This document shows positions 11,421-23,583 of a stretch of DNA of 64,000 bases, piece by piece. Below the pieces are notes generated by a model, which made no database searches, was not told the DNA's origin, and saw only the letters and a list, made by a program, of their open reading frames with translations. The DNA comes from Brachynemurus nebulosus (Eukaryota > Arthropoda > Insecta > Neuroptera > Myrmeleontidae). The stretch's first letter is position 1, and every line of letters starts with the position of its first letter. The position numbers and the translations under genes are program-made. The DNA lies in NCBI GenBank assembly GCA_035578155.1, contig JAPWDM010000005.1:52830454-52894453 (forward strand). Direction: 5' to 3'.

Positions 11421-12599
11421 AGTTATATTTCCGAAAGTTGTTTTTAAATTTGCATACAGACGATCTATCTAAAACCGAAGACCATGACAAGTGGTCTATG
11501 AGACAAAAAAGTTTGGAAAGTACTGGTCTAGGATCTACGAAAGTCTTAAAATGAAATTAATACAGTCTGTTTCAGAGAAGTTAAGAACATAATATAAATT
11601 TTAACATAGGAAAAAATTGTTGAGATCAGTGCGTGTTTAGTAGTTTCTTGGTATGATTCTTGGATTTTTGTAATCTTTTATAAATGTATATTCCATTAGT
11701 AAGTATTTCTTTTCTTAGTTTTTCTTCTCTTCCGTTTTAATTAATTTTTCTATGTATCTGTATCATTTTAAAAATATTTGCAAAATAAAGACCATTAGAC
11801 AGCAACGTCATGAATGCATGGCTCTTGTGTAACTTTTTCGCTCGTATATAATATACAAACTACAACCTCAAGTATTAAATATACAATTAATGTTACAAAA
11901 TTGAATCATTTATTGAAAAAAGCACTTGTAAAATCTATATGAAAGTATATGAAAAAAGTGATTGGAGTTGTAGATCGTAAGGATGTCGCATTCCTCTCAA
12001 ATTTACTACGCAATTCATGTAACGTTATTCATGTTAGATTATCTAAAAATATCATTTTCCTGTTTATAACAATAACTTAATACAAACCTTTTATGTAAGT
12101 AAAATGTTAATCACAAAAATTTCTTATTACAATTTTTAATAATCAAGACATTCATTGAATGACTGAATGTTGAAGAGAGGTGGGGAAGCGAGTGTAAGAG
12201 GATGAAATTTTTTTATCTTTTTCGTTAAAATGACCTTTTTAATTTTTCATTATATCTTTTTACATTTTCTATGTTCGTGATTATGTTATTTTTGTGTGTT
12301 TATTCTCATTTTTTTTTTTTTGTGCTATAGACCCTTTTACAATGGCCTTATTATAATTTTCATTTTACCAGTCTTTCGTTTATTCCTTCTTTTTTCTTTG
12401 TTGGTGTTCATTATTTAAAAAATATGAAAAATATGTAAAGGTAAATGAAAAATCTGGAATTATTTTGATGCTTTCTACAAAGTATTACTATACTATTATT
12501 AAAAGATTTAAGAGATGATAGAGTCAAATAGAGACTGATAAGGGTGCGTGGGGTGTTATATCTCGATGGTATAAATAGCTATTACTAAACAAACCAAAC
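11421..12599. other. No gene recognised
   Basis: AT-rich sequence with pyrimidine-rich tracts near 12200-12420. No exon-like open frame or transposon terminus was found. Confidence 0.45.
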
Positions 12600-12633
12600 T
12601 AATTTTATCTGAGTGCCATCAAACAGATAGGAG

Positions 12634-12817
12634 ATATCCTTATACCTTGGGACAACATTTTCCTCGGGACAAGCCCATAATTTGAGAACCAATGTATTGT
12701 AAAATGATTGGTAGTGACATTTAATGAGTATTTGACGCAAATACTCAAAACATACGCAGTAAAGTCGGCCATTTTGACTCGTTTCTACTATGTGCAAAGT
12801 TGTGAGATTTTTGCCGT

Positions 12818-12862
<45 letters not shown>

Positions 12863-13080
12863 TAATCCATATAAATCCTCATTTTACTCGAAGTATTTTG
12901 AGGTGCGTAAATGATTGAAGATACAAATAGTTATTATACACATTCGTAACTATTTATTTTGACGTATATCACTGGAGTTCCCTAATTAAAAAATATAACC
13001 ACACTTTATTGTATGCAACTGAAATTTGTACCTTGGGACAGCAAACTTTTTGTACCTTGGGACGGTCCTAAGGTACAAGG
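12634..13080. repeat. Repeated ACCTTGGGAC motif upstream of a pogo-like relic
   Basis: TACCTTGGGAC occurs near 12641, 13030 and 13051, with a CCTCGGGACA variant near 12662 and the inverted CCTAAGGTAC near 13068. Other TA-flanked elements in this window likewise repeat their terminal motif internally. Because a transposase N-terminus follows at 13145, this is inferred to be the 5' flank of the same broken element, although its exact end was not found. Confidence 0.5.
12819..12861. repeat. Poly(T) tract
   Basis: A run of 43 T. It could be a reversed retroposon tail, but no matching element or duplication was seen beside it. Confidence 0.95.
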
Positions 13081-13144
13081 CATTACTTTTCTTACAGAGG
13101 TTTATAGGTAAGTTTGTTTTCAATATATATCTCTATCTATCCAG

Positions 13145-13225
13145 ATGCCGCAGAGTAAGGACAAAGTCACCCGGCCAAAGCCCAATGAAGAAAACGTCAA
13201 AAATGACATTAAAATGGTCATTTTT
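13145..13225 (+). pseudogene. Pogo-like transposase, N-terminal relic
   Basis: After a pyrimidine-rich stretch ending CCAG, an ATG opens a frame starting [20 protein letters not shown] and continuing DIKMVI. Pogo/CENP-B-type transposases typically begin with a basic stretch followed by a 'W/N-EE-x-hydrophobic-x-x-AI-x-x-V' helix of the N-terminal HTH, and this wording fits. The frame then runs into a hairpin and a (TA)n tract, so the rest of the DNA-binding domain and the DDE core are absent. An IPRT peptide just before the TA tract resembles the 'VPRTTL' of the HTH but may be chance. Family assignment is tentative. Confidence 0.4.
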
Positions 13226-13250
13226 TCTATAATAAAAATTATTGCAAGTA

Positions 13251-13294
13251 AAACCAAACAATTTTTATTGCTCCTAAAAAAAATTGTTTGGTTT
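13251..13294. repeat. 16 bp perfect hairpin
   Basis: AAACCAAACAATTTTT pairs exactly with AAAAATTGTTTGGTTT across a 12 base spacer, inside the broken pogo-like relic. Confidence 0.9.
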
Positions 13295-13322
13295 GAAAAT
13301 TTTTGTAAGATACCTAGAACAC

Positions 13323-13443
<121 letters not shown>

Positions 13444-13735
13444 TAAGAGTAAATTGGGATGACCTTCAAAGTCATTTTCACAAAAAATCAAACTATGAAT
13501 TGACGTAAAATTTTCCTGTTTTTTCATTTCTGAAGTGAAAATAGACGTTTCTAGTAAAAACAAATAAGTTGACCTATAAATAATAAATAACCTTGAAAAT
13601 GTGGGTCAAGGTCAAATGCAGGGTGATCACAAGGTGGCCCCCAAAAAGTCTAACAACTTTTATTGGGTTTATTTTCAGGAAATGATCTCACATCCAAAAT
13701 AATTGACTGGTTAAATTAAAATGACTCACTCCATA

Positions 13736-13775
13736 CGTACCCGCACGATAACTCAAGAACGAAACACCAAGAATA
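13736..13775 (+). repeat. Fragment of the (TA)n-core element
   Basis: GCACGATAACTCAAGAACGA matches the sequence next to the TA core in the palindromic copy at 2435-2927 and the copy at 19805. Only about 40 bp remain. Confidence 0.65.
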
Positions 13776-13920
13776 TAGTAAAAGAACAAAATTAGACGTA
13801 CCTAGTTTTTTGCCTCTTTTCCTTTTTGTTGTATTAACGTAACTATAGTAACGTACGTCTAATTTTGTTTCATTTGTTAATAACGTGTCAAACCATTTTT
13901 AGTTGATTTTGGCCTGTAAC

Positions 13921-15520
13921 TATAGGGTTGCCAACTCTTCCAATAAATATTTCGGGATTTAATGAAAAATAATCGGGACGGAAGATATAAAATCGGGACT
14001 GCTAAAAAAAAAAAAAAAAAAAAACGTTTTTAATCATTCACAAACAATTTAAGGTCAAAATTTCCACTAGAACTTTAAACATGCACAGAACTATTTACTA
14101 GTTACATACAATACTTACTATACACGGAGAGAAAAATCCTATAATTTTTGTAGAGAAAATTTCAGAAAAATTACCATGCTCCCCTATAATCCGTACGCGA
14201 TCGACAACCAAAATAAAAAATATGTGCTAGCATGGTAAAATTTAATATGGTGCTAACACAACTTTTATCACACTCTTATGCATATATATTATAGTTTAAT
14301 TCCTGTTGTCGTACTCTTTCATTTGCGCATCTGACTCGCGATCTTATGTTGGTTGCACTGTACCTGTAAAAACATGCATACAAAAATGATTGCCAACAAT
14401 ATATTCTAATTAATACTAAAAATAGTGAAATAACAAAAAGATGAATTAAACGCTGACATCGTCCTGAGAGAGTCAAACAGAAACTGACTGCCAGCTGCTT
14501 CTAACACACTCTGACAAATCAAGGTGCTTGCTGCGACCCGTACGACCAAGTTGGTCTTCCACAGGCCACACCTATGGTTCGCATGTGACTCGCTTTGAGT
14601 GAGGTATATTTCAACAGCGTTCCTAACACAACCAACCTTCTTTCTGTTTTTTTTCTTTCTATTATTAGCATGTTAGCATGGTAATTTTTTTAATAAAAAC
14701 AATTAAAAATTATTTTTTTGTCGGCAATGGTACTTTTTACTGTGCTGTTTTACAAATTTTACGGAGATAATATTACGGAAAAAACATTCTATTCTTTAAA
14801 TTTTCTATGATTAATTATAATTTTTATATTTTTACCTTACAGAATTGAATATGTTCGTCTTTTACACATCGATTGTAGTGCTGAGCACAGTAATTTCTAT
14901 AGGAATTTTCTCTCCGTGTATTTATCATTCTTACTCAATAATCAGTTTAAAATCAACCATTAAAATTTTAATGTGTGCTATCGTTTTAAGACATTTAGCC
15001 TTTAAAAAAATACAATAAACCATTGCTTGAAGATAATATTACAATACTTTTTTTATTTTGCCAGAAATTGTTATTATTAATTTTTTTTTTTACTGCGAAC
15101 TGTACTTTTTTTTTTAAGAAAGACAATTTTTCAAAACGTTGTCAGCTTTAGATATTGGATATTTTTGAGCTGCTCGGATGCCACTTGTGTAATTCATGTA
15201 CGTTAAATAATTTATTTCATTTTTTTGAGGCTTTTTCTACCTACAATGCATTTATTGGAAGGGTTTTGACTATTGTTGGGGGAATTTTGATGAGTCAGGC
15301 TGGAACACTGTACATTTTATGTGGTACTTACTTCCTTGGCCGGGCGACGACATGATATGTAAGCGCGGTAATTTGGAAACAGCAATAGCGAGACTGCTGG
15401 GATTAAAAAAGTAAAAAACAAATAGTAGATGTTAAAAATCGGGACAATTAGTGTCCCGCCACTACTGTCGTCGGGACGTGGGACATATACACCTAAAATC
15501 GGGACAGTTGGCAGCCCTAC
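13921..15520. mobile_element. hAT-type element, about 1.6 kb, with a nested insertion
   Basis: Inverted ends TAGGGTTGCCAACTCTTCC and (right, inverted) TAGGGCTGCCAACTGTCCC. CCTGTAACT occurs directly outside both ends (13913-13921 and 15520-15528), containing the 8 bp duplication expected of hAT elements. Subterminal 'atcgggac' motifs recur at 13970, 13993, 15438, 15472 and 15498. The interior holds a TA-flanked element at 14123-14918 and no readable hAT transposase, so it is non-autonomous or decayed. Confidence 0.8.
14123..14918. mobile_element. TA-flanked element with CACGGAGAG ends, nested in the hAT element
   Basis: The ends CACGGAGAGAAAAATCC and (inverted) CACGGAGAGAAAATTCC extend to 21 bp with one mismatch. 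TA lies outside both ends, the target duplication of Tc1/mariner-type elements. Its first 60 bases resemble the CACTGAG palindromic MITE at 39969-40203, so the two are probably related. An isolated end of the same type is at 50757-50775. No transposase frame was recognised. Confidence 0.8.
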
Positions 15521-16669
15521 CTGTAACTGATATTTTACTTATAAATTGTAGTGAATCTCTAAAGTTCTTATCTTATGCTGAAAATTCTATCGTTGAACCT
15601 TAATAACCTTAATAGTTTCCCATAACAATATTAACCAAGCGCTTGTATCTTGTAATTTAGAAATGCAACTACTGATGGTAAGCGCTACTAATTTCACGTG
15701 TATACGTTACAAATTGACACAAAACATTGTCCTCTAATAGCTAAAGAACGAAATTAACCGAAGCAGACCGTAATAAATCTATATATTTTATTTGTACATA
15801 ATAATGAAAAACAATTTCCAAAAAAAAAAAAAAAACATTTCCAAGACAAAAATTGATAAAATAAAGATGTCAATTTGTGAAAATTGGAAAATTGAGTTCG
15901 AATGTAATCTGAAAGAAAATTCATATAATTATCTTAATGAATTAACTGCATGTTGTATGGTGTCTATGTGGTGAACAATGAAACTTGAACTAGCTCACAA
16001 CGATATACTGTGTATTCGACCAGTTCACACAAAAAAAGAAAAACTAGATGAAAAAGCAAGCTACGAAATTTGTGTAACAACAATCTTATTAAACTAAGGA
16101 AAACTGTCGTTAAGTAAATAAATTGTTTATTTTTCTTCGTTTTTATTGTACTTGAGCAATGTCAGCAGCAGCAAAAAAAGAAAAAATTGTGTTTTTGAAA
16201 GCAAGAATTGTTGACTTGCGTCGAGTCGTTGACACAACGAATGTGTTCGACTGTGTATCATTTATTATCATCGATGTCGTCTCTCGGTCGGTTAGTCTCT
16301 CTTGTTTTAGCCTTTTAGGCAACATATATCGACACTAATTTAAAATTTTCTTTAGATGTTGTAACATATGATATATATCACGACGAGAAACTATGTAACT
16401 ACTTTTGTGTAATATATGCAAAATTTTCTCAAAGTTTGCGTATTATCTTTAATAACAAATTTAAATAACGTACACTGATATAATATGTGAAATGATATAT
16501 AGAATGTTAGTGTATTCTATCAGTAGCAGATGTTGTGATGGTTATCGGTTTTGATTCTGTCAATATGTTAATGAATCATATAACAACTTAGGAATTAAAA
16601 TTTGTAAAAATTCATATTCACCTTGGTGATTTCAAAAATAGTTTCTTTCATATTTTATAATAGTTATTT
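15521..16669. other. No gene recognised
   Basis: AT-rich sequence. The patch at 16150-16320 is less AT-rich, but its open frame has no recognised domain and no splice-site support. Confidence 0.45.
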
Positions 16670-16829
16670 TCGATACGAATGCGTAAAGTGAGGTGTCCAA
16701 TGGGCTTAAACTGGGGCACTCGATAAAGGGACTGTAAGCGCACTCGATCTCGTTGTGTATGCGTCAGTCCCTTTATCGAGTGCCCCAGTTTAAGCCTATT
16801 GGACACCTCACTTTACGCATACGTATCGA
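16670..16829. repeat. Near-perfect 160 bp hairpin
   Basis: Two 64-base arms (16670-16733 and 16766-16829) are reverse complements with two mismatches, around a 32-base loop. The arms carry TGCGTAAAGTGAGGTGTCC and GGGGCACTCGATAAAGGG. Possible identities are a young foldback MITE or a source of hairpin small RNA. No transposon terminus or duplication is obvious beyond the arms. Confidence 0.9.
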
Positions 16830-18496
16830 ACATAATTTTTTATAACGACGGCTTCTAAAGTTAGAAGCAATAGAGAGAAAAAAGTAATTTTAGAAAATAG
16901 TAGGGTTAATTTTATTTTATGTTATATGAAAAAAAAATTTTATTATTAATTTGTAGATCGGTTTTATTTTTTTTTATTAATTTGTTGATCGTTTCCATGT
17001 TTAATTTGAATATGACTATCATTGACAAATGAATATCATTATTTTCTCGCATAGTTTTAGCTACTTTCACGCAAAGTTGTACTTTCGCCGTGGCGCACAG
17101 TTACTGTCGTTTGTTTTACAATGATATGAAAACTGCTCTTTACGCCCACTACACAACGCTCGAATATTGAACTTTAGAAGCGGGTGTTATAAAAAATTAT
17201 TTCGTAAAGAGGCAATACACTTTTTTTTAAAAAATTTATTGTTTTCCGAATATACTATATAAACCAGTGGAGTGTAGAGTGACTACAACTATTACTAATT
17301 TTATTACATTATTATCGTTTATAGTCAAAGGCATTACCGTTTTTGTTAGACATTCAACTATTATAGATTTCATTACTTCAAAAACAAAAACGAAAACTAA
17401 AATTTTTTTTTTAAAATGTGGCAATTGTTTCGAGTATTGTTTATTCATTTTGTTTGAAGATGTCCAACTAATGTTAAACCCGCATGTATTAAAAGATTGC
17501 GTTAAAAAGCGTACATTAGCTTATTTATTTCGGTTTCTGACAAACTATAAGAGAATGATATATGCAAGATTATGGTAAGATCAATCTATTAACAGTTTCA
17601 TCTTCCTGTCATAACTGAGTGTTTTTGTTCTTAAAGGTAACGTTAAAATACCATTTAAAAAAGAAAGATCGGATAAGTGTCGATTTGACTATAGATACTA
17701 CATATGATTTTAAATTTCTTAAGTTTAAAGCTTTAAGTTTTTGAAGACCAGATATGAAAATTGTTATGAAGGCTGGACAAAATTGAATGCTGGCCCACGG
17801 GCCGCACCTTACACGTGTCTGTTTGAGACATTGCCTAAAACATCCATGGTCATTGGTCGTGTGTACATTGTCAAAACTATTTCTTTATAAAAAATAAAAA
17901 ATTTCTGTAATTTTTTTTTTCTTTTAATTGGAGAAAATATTTTTCTTGATTCGGGGAAATATTTCTTTGACTACTGAAAAGATACATATTTCTTTATTTC
18001 ATGGTTCAAGGAAATATTTCTTTGATTCAAAGAAAACCAAATAAAATAAATATTTCAATTTTGAATAAAGAAATCGTTTTGTAGAATACAAACCACCTGT
18101 TTTTGAGATTTCTTTTTATTTATAATACTTTGGAATATTTATTCTATAGTTTAACCAAAATTGAAATTGATAATTCGTTTTCAAATAAAAATAATTTCCA
18201 AGACAGAAAATGAACAATTACAAAATAAATTATTAAATATTATCTTTTATACCTCTGAGATGTGACATCGTTTCTCGAACTATTAACTGTAAAATCGTAC
18301 TAACAAACGCTACATCATTTATATTTAAATATTTTCATTTATTCAACACATTAAATCGACTAAACGAAAAATAAATGACAATCAAAATAAAAAACGAAAA
18401 AAACAAAAAACAAACTGGCAACGGATTGATGGCGTTGGAATGGGGTGAGTGGGTGCGAGTGAGTGAGTGATGAAAAACAAAACAACAGTATAAAAT
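16830..18496. other. Probable intron or flank of the dpr-like gene; no exon seen
   Basis: This lies downstream of the dpr exon on the minus strand, where the exon for the second Ig domain would be expected. No sequence with a Cys-Trp-Cys Ig pattern was found on either strand. A 103-codon plus-strand frame at 17267-17575 has no recognised motif. Repeats of 'aaatatttctttga' occur near 17940-18060. Confidence 0.45.
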
Positions 18497-18504
18497 GAAC
18501 TTAC
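18497..18504 (-). other. Splice donor of the dpr-like exon
   Basis: On the minus strand the exon end G is followed by GTAAGTTC, a strong match to the consensus donor. The exon ends in phase 1. Confidence 0.88.
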
Positions 18505-18727
18505 CGACAACGCTTAAATGGATAAAATGACTGAGATGAGGCGTTGTACTGATTTGACACTCGTATATGCCGGAATCACGATGCTGTATATATTTTATTT
18601 GTAACGTCCAATCCTCCGAATGGGGTTGATGAATTGCACGAAATCGTTGATCGGATGTATACGTATACAATCCGACGGTTAGTAAATGTACGTCTCGATG
18701 TCTTACCCATGATACTTGAAGTGTTCT
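18505..18727 (-). CDS. dpr-family immunoglobulin-domain exon (internal exon, partial gene)
   Basis: This 223 bp internal exon encodes 74 residues plus one base of the next codon. It reads RTLQVSWVRHRDVHLLTVGL and continues through YTYTSDQRFRAIHQPHSEDW, then DSGIYECQIS, ending HFIHLSVV. The core Trp (SWVRHRD), the TSDQRFRA strand, the DWTLQI strand and the DSGxYxC motif are those of the first Ig domain of insect Dpr proteins. These neuronal surface receptors pair with DIP Ig proteins to specify synaptic partners. The first Ig cysteine must lie in an upstream exon at higher coordinates, which was not found. Length and phase (0 in, 1 out) leave a complete middle exon without stops or frameshifts. 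The apparent start codon just upstream lies in the intron. Which dpr paralogue it is cannot be decided from this exon. Confidence 0.93.
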
Positions 18728-18745
18728 CTGCAACAGAAAAATAAA
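18728..18745 (-). other. Splice acceptor of the dpr-like exon
   Basis: On the minus strand a T-rich tract leads into TTTTTCTGTTGCAG directly before the exon, a good polypyrimidine-CAG acceptor. Confidence 0.88.
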
Positions 18746-19804
18746 AAAATGTGCACGTAAATAACTTCATTTATTTCCAGTTGACAGAAAGTCAATCATT
18801 CTAAATACTGTTGTAAGATACTCTATCCGAGTTACGAGTTGCGAGCTGATTGGTGGAAATGAGAAACAACATGAAGGAACAAATGATATATTTTAAAATA
18901 CAATACATAATATGTATCGACCGTATTTCCTTTACCTTACATTACATTTCTAGATAGTTTTTTTTTTCGTTTTTTTGCTTTGAGCCAAGATAAGACAGAC
19001 AGAAAAATAAAGCTAAAACTAATTTTTATACTTTTCTACAATTGATTTTTGTACGTTAATGTTACAACCTAGAAAAGAAAAACGAACTAAAAAATGACAA
19101 AATAATATAATGTGCAGGTTCGGTTGTTACAGAATTTTGTTAATGTGCCTAGATGATTATGAACCATGTTTTGAAATATGAATAATGTTGCCAAACGTTT
19201 TCAAGTACCAACACAACATTCGTAACATTTTCTAGCTATTTTATGTGATTGTAGAAAATTATTTTACAAATAAATTATTCATATCTTACTTTTAATAGCA
19301 CTTCCACCATTTGTACAATTCTTTTACATTATAAAAATAACGATGTGTGAGTCAGGAGGGACTTAAATAGGAAAGGTTACGATTTTTTCTAATATTTTTT
19401 AAAACACTAAGCAAACAATTCGACAAGTGCGTGCTAGACACGAACTAAGTTAATTTTTCACAATTTTCAAGATAAAATATTTCTTGCTTTCATTTAATAT
19501 TAAAAATAACCTTTAATTTGTTAATAATATGTTTATTTGAGCTTTTTACTTTCTACATGAGTTAAAGAAACTCACTAATGGTTTTAAGAAACAACAATTT
19601 GTCTCTTAAAGTGGGTAGGATCCGACAATGAGTATGAAAAAGTGGTCAAATGCGATCTATTGTGATAATAGATCGGATGAATCTGTAAGAATTTCGTGGT
19701 TGAAACTATGAAATTCTAAATGGACTTTTTATGTAATAGTACGAACAAACTGTTATTAGCATAATAGCATTTTAGTTTGTGGTCCTATATAAATGCAAAT
19801 CTTA
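18746..19804. other. Probable intron of the dpr-like gene; nothing else seen
   Basis: AT-rich sequence upstream of the dpr exon (minus strand) with no further Ig-like coding. Confidence 0.5.
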
Positions 19805-19923
19805 GCGAATTTCCAGAATGGAATTCAGCTATTACAGCGACTGTCATGATGCAACTTGAGCCCGGGACTATATGACACAAATTTGTTTTGAGGTCCATAA
19901 AAACCGAAAATAATATTCACTAA

Positions 19924-19992
<69 letters not shown>

Positions 19993-20326
19993 GTCCGCAC
20001 GATAACTCTCGAACGAAATGTCCTAGGTCTACGAAATTTTTATGGAAATGCTGGAAGTCCCAAACCGTTGGACAAGTTCGTTAGCCAGACACGTCCGATG
20101 CCCGGAATATGGTTTTTGTTCTTGCAAAAAATTAGTTTTTTGCCAAAATTTCCACTTATTCAAAAATTTTTGCGAAATTTTTTTACACCATTTAAAAGAG
20201 GAGAAAAAATTACACAAAAAGGTCTTAAACTATTATTCTATGTCAAATAGTTTCCGAGAAAAACTAATTTTTATAAACGGAAATTCGCTATGTTATGCAG
20301 GATGTTGCGAGAGGGATATTTTTCTT
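19805..20326 (+). mobile_element. (TA)n-core dispersed element, copy C (most complete)
   Basis: Begins GCGAATTTCCAGAATGG and ends with GGAAATTCGCTATGTTATGC followed by GGATGTTGCGAGAGGGATATT. Both ends thus carry the same GCGAATTTCC word in inverted orientation. Inner blocks are 'ctgtcatgatgcaacttgagcccggga', 'tttgttttgaggtcc', 'ataatattcactaaa', the TA core, 'gcacgataactctcgaacgaa', 'gacacgtccgatgcccgga' and 'aaaattagttttttgcc'. It is non-coding; frames across it are chance. It is used here as the reference for the copies at 2435, 3180, 5576, 28320 and 61271. Confidence 0.8.
19928..19992. repeat. (TA)n microsatellite, core of copy C
   Basis: About 30 TA units with a TG interruption near 19982, at the same internal position as in copies B and E. 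Confidence 0.97.
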
Positions 20327-20339
20327 TTTAAACATTAGT

Positions 20340-22122
20340 TTAAATGGCTCAAAATAATGACATCAATAGTAATGAAATAAATGGCTGAACCAATATTTGA
20401 ACCATACAAAAATATAAAAATGATCATAGTCGCAACTGATAAGGAAGATAAGGAATATTCAAGGAATTTAAATAATATATATCACCGGTTGTTGTGGATA
20501 AATTAAATAATTTGAACAATATAAAACACTAGCTGAGATCCGGGATTCTACTTACGTAAAATTATTTGAATTATGGGTTAAATTATTTTTAAATCAGATA
20601 TTTAGAAATTCTATACAAAATTAAGTATTTATAGTGCTTGACTATGCTAGTCGAATGACTCTAAAATAACCATTTTCATGTTTCAATAGCATGGCTACTG
20701 CCTGCATCGTAAGACCTTTACGTAAGCACCTACAGTTTTAGTAGCGTTTCTATTTTGGACCCTTCTTGAGGCACCAAGGCACTGGGAGATCATTTAACCT
20801 CATTTTCATCTTTTTCGGAGACATTTGAGCACAATTTTGTTAACACTTCTTTAACTTTTTAATTTGGATCCTATTTTGTAGCACTAACAGACAATTTTGA
20901 CCACAGGTTCATTTAAATTTGATACTGAAATTTTGTACAAAATCGGTTTCTTATAGTCCGCTCGCCCAGCCACTCCAAAGTACCCATTGTTATATTTTAA
21001 TAGAGTATCTAATTTTCATACTTTGAAATCTTTTCGTAGATATTCATTTTAATTTCTGACTTTTTCAAGGTCCAAACGCTCTGGAGGAAATTTCTGAACT
21101 GGTGTTAATTTGTTTCCGAGTTTCAATTATATTAGAGTAAAATTTGGTTAATATTCATCCCACCGTTTATTTTTATTATTTTTTTGGAGCCTAGAATTCT
21201 TGGAGACAATTTTCACATAACGCAAATTTTTTTGCTTGATCAAATTTGGTCAAGATTCATTCAGCCATTTATTTTAAGGCTTTGATAGGTTCTTAGTTAA
21301 TCTTAATTTTACCCAGGTAATCTTCGGTTTACCCTCACTGCTAACATATACAGCTTTAAACAAACAGTGGTTTACAATAGCCTTCAATCTTGTCAATTAA
21401 CCTACTTAATCTTCTTCACCTCAATGTATTAAACAAATTAGAATTTCGAAACTAGTTTGGCAACGGTTGAACTATTTTGCCTTTGAACTCTTAGCTCAGG
21501 TCGACTGAACAACAAAAATCAGGACATCACACATAGAATAAATTAATAATTTACTTAAATTTACCAAAAAACTATTCTCTCAAGAATAAAAATAATCACA
21601 ACGTGTGAGCATATATTTACGATCGACGAATAAAGAAAAATTATGAAGTAATTTGAAGAAATAATTTAATTTTCAATTATAACTTTATTTGCTTAGGAAC
21701 TTTTCATTCATGGTGTGGGTTTTTGTATAACGACTAACTAATTGAAAAATGAAAATTATGCGGGATACTATGTTATCAATTAGACACGTTACGTTAAACT
21801 TTTTCACGCTTTTAACTTTCTTGCAACATCGAAAGTTAAATAATTAGTTAGATACCTGTCTGTATACGCTTATTATAGGTAGCTATAAGTATATTGGAAA
21901 AGTTAAAAGTTTTTCCTAATTTCTTATCAACAACGTTCAAATAGAATATTGAAAGATTGAGCTAATGATCGGAAAATTATTTTACGTAGGTGTATTAATC
22001 GGTTGTATACATATATTTTCCTTTCGAGTAGTTTTGGTTTTATTATACTATATTGATACTTATAATCGGACATGGATAACGTTTATTCAACACATAATAT
22101 GCTATGTGTGATCAACAGTAAG
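20340..22122. other. No gene recognised; diffuse repeat-like sequence
   Basis: Between 20640 and 21300, phrases such as 'ttggaccc/gatcctattttg/gaggcac' followed by 'gacaattttg' return roughly every 120 bases. They recall the tandem units at 1318-1760, but divergence is too high to be sure. No exon was found. Confidence 0.4.
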
Positions 22123-22293
22123 TTAAGGTACCATCACAGTATAATTTGCAGAAAATTTGACAAATTTTCGCGATTTTTTTTGGGATGGATAGGATCGGGG
22201 AATGGGGATGAATTTTTTTTTACGATTAATACCACTATTTAATAATACAAAAACATTTTTTTATTCATTTTTAATTATTTTTTAAAATTATTA

Positions 22294-23187
22294 CCGTAAA
22301 ACCGTCTACACCCGGACATTTTTTAAATTTTTTGGTATAATTTTATGTTTATACATGTTTCCTTCATAGCTATCACCAATAAAATATTACCATTAGAAAG
22401 AGCGTATATTATTTGTTATCTCCCTGACCCATTTGTTTCATTATAAGTAAAAATAAAAAAATAAAAAATAATTAGTAAGTGTCCGGGTCTACACCCCAAA
22501 TCCGTCTTGATTCGGACACTTACTTAAATAATGTAATAACATGCAAACTAGCCTTTCCCGTCGGGGTTAGAACAGTGTTTTATATCGTCTGATGTCTTTG
22601 AACCTGTCAAAGGCTTCAAAACATTTTATGGGAAGGAAGAGGGGTCAATACATAGTATGCCTCTCTATGAAGTAAACATGCGATATGACACCAGAAGGAG
22701 GCATAAACCGCGTAATTCTGGCGGGAATATAACGCATGGATAATGGAAGTTACAGCCAGTGCGAATCGCGGCCATAGTATAATAAACTGATGTGTCCGTG
22801 TCTAAACGGATATATGTATATAGCATGTATTTTTTATATATACATTGAATATAACTTCAAACATCATTAAATCATGCCCGATAAAATTCTGAACACATAC
22901 GTATCAAAACTAAAACAATATGACAATTATGACGAAAATTACATGTCTAAGTTAGACACACATTTTATTTATTTGAAAAACTGGAGAATAGTAATCCTGT
23001 AAAATGAGATAGTAAAAGTTGAAATCCGTAGTTTTTATTGGTACAGCTGTTTAGAGGATGTTTTTCTCTCTCTAATGACTTCAAGAACAAATGTTTATTG
23101 TAGCAGGTTAGTGTAGAAACTACTTACTTTGAAGATTGCAAAGTGTCCGGGTTTAGACCCCCTGTCCGGGCCTAGACGGTTTTACGA
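22294..23187. mobile_element. TA-flanked element with repeated GTGTCCGGGTCTA motif
   Basis: Inserted in the left arm of the foldback, with ends CCGTAAAACCGTCTA and (inverted) TCGTAAAACCGTCTA and TA on both sides (22292-22293, 23188-23189). The word GTGTCCGGGTCTACAC or a close variant occurs near 22306, 22478, 22505 (inverted), 22793, 23142 and 23162, so the terminal motif is iterated inside. TA duplication points to the Tc1/mariner/pogo group. The patch at 22640-22790 is less AT-rich and may be transposase residue, but no motif is readable. Confidence 0.8.
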
Positions 23188-23583
23188 TATAATTTTCTTA
23201 AAAAAGTGTCTTTAAAAAAGAGCGGAAATCGGTACACACGATTGCGGCCGTAGTTTTCATCCGAAAAAAAAATCAAATTGTATCATTAATTTTATCAATC
23301 TGTAAGTAAGCCGCTAAGTAGGTACCTATAGAAGCTTTTTTTCTTGAGATTTAAAAAAAAAATGGCGGTTTGAATAAAAAGTACAAAATTTTTTTATAGT
23401 TTTTCGTGTGGATAAATAGGAAAATTTCAAAAAAAGCTCACATAGGTACGTAGCGGTTTAAACCTACAGATTGATAATCTATTTGATGTTTTTTCGGATG
23501 AAAACTACGGCCGCAATCGTGTGTACCGATTTCCGCCCTTTTTGAAGACACTTTTTAAAAAAAATTATAATAATTATAAAATA

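Noticed and set aside
12819..12861. 43-base T run as the tail of a reverse-strand retroposon
   Set aside because: No matching target duplication or element body could be delimited.
17267..17578. 103-codon plus-strand frame
   Set aside because: AT-rich composition, no domain, no splice or promoter context; treated as chance.
18335..18733. A 132-codon frame covering the dpr exon with an apparent start
   Set aside because: Its first codons lie in the upstream intron and its last third lies beyond the donor site; only 18505-18727 is exon.
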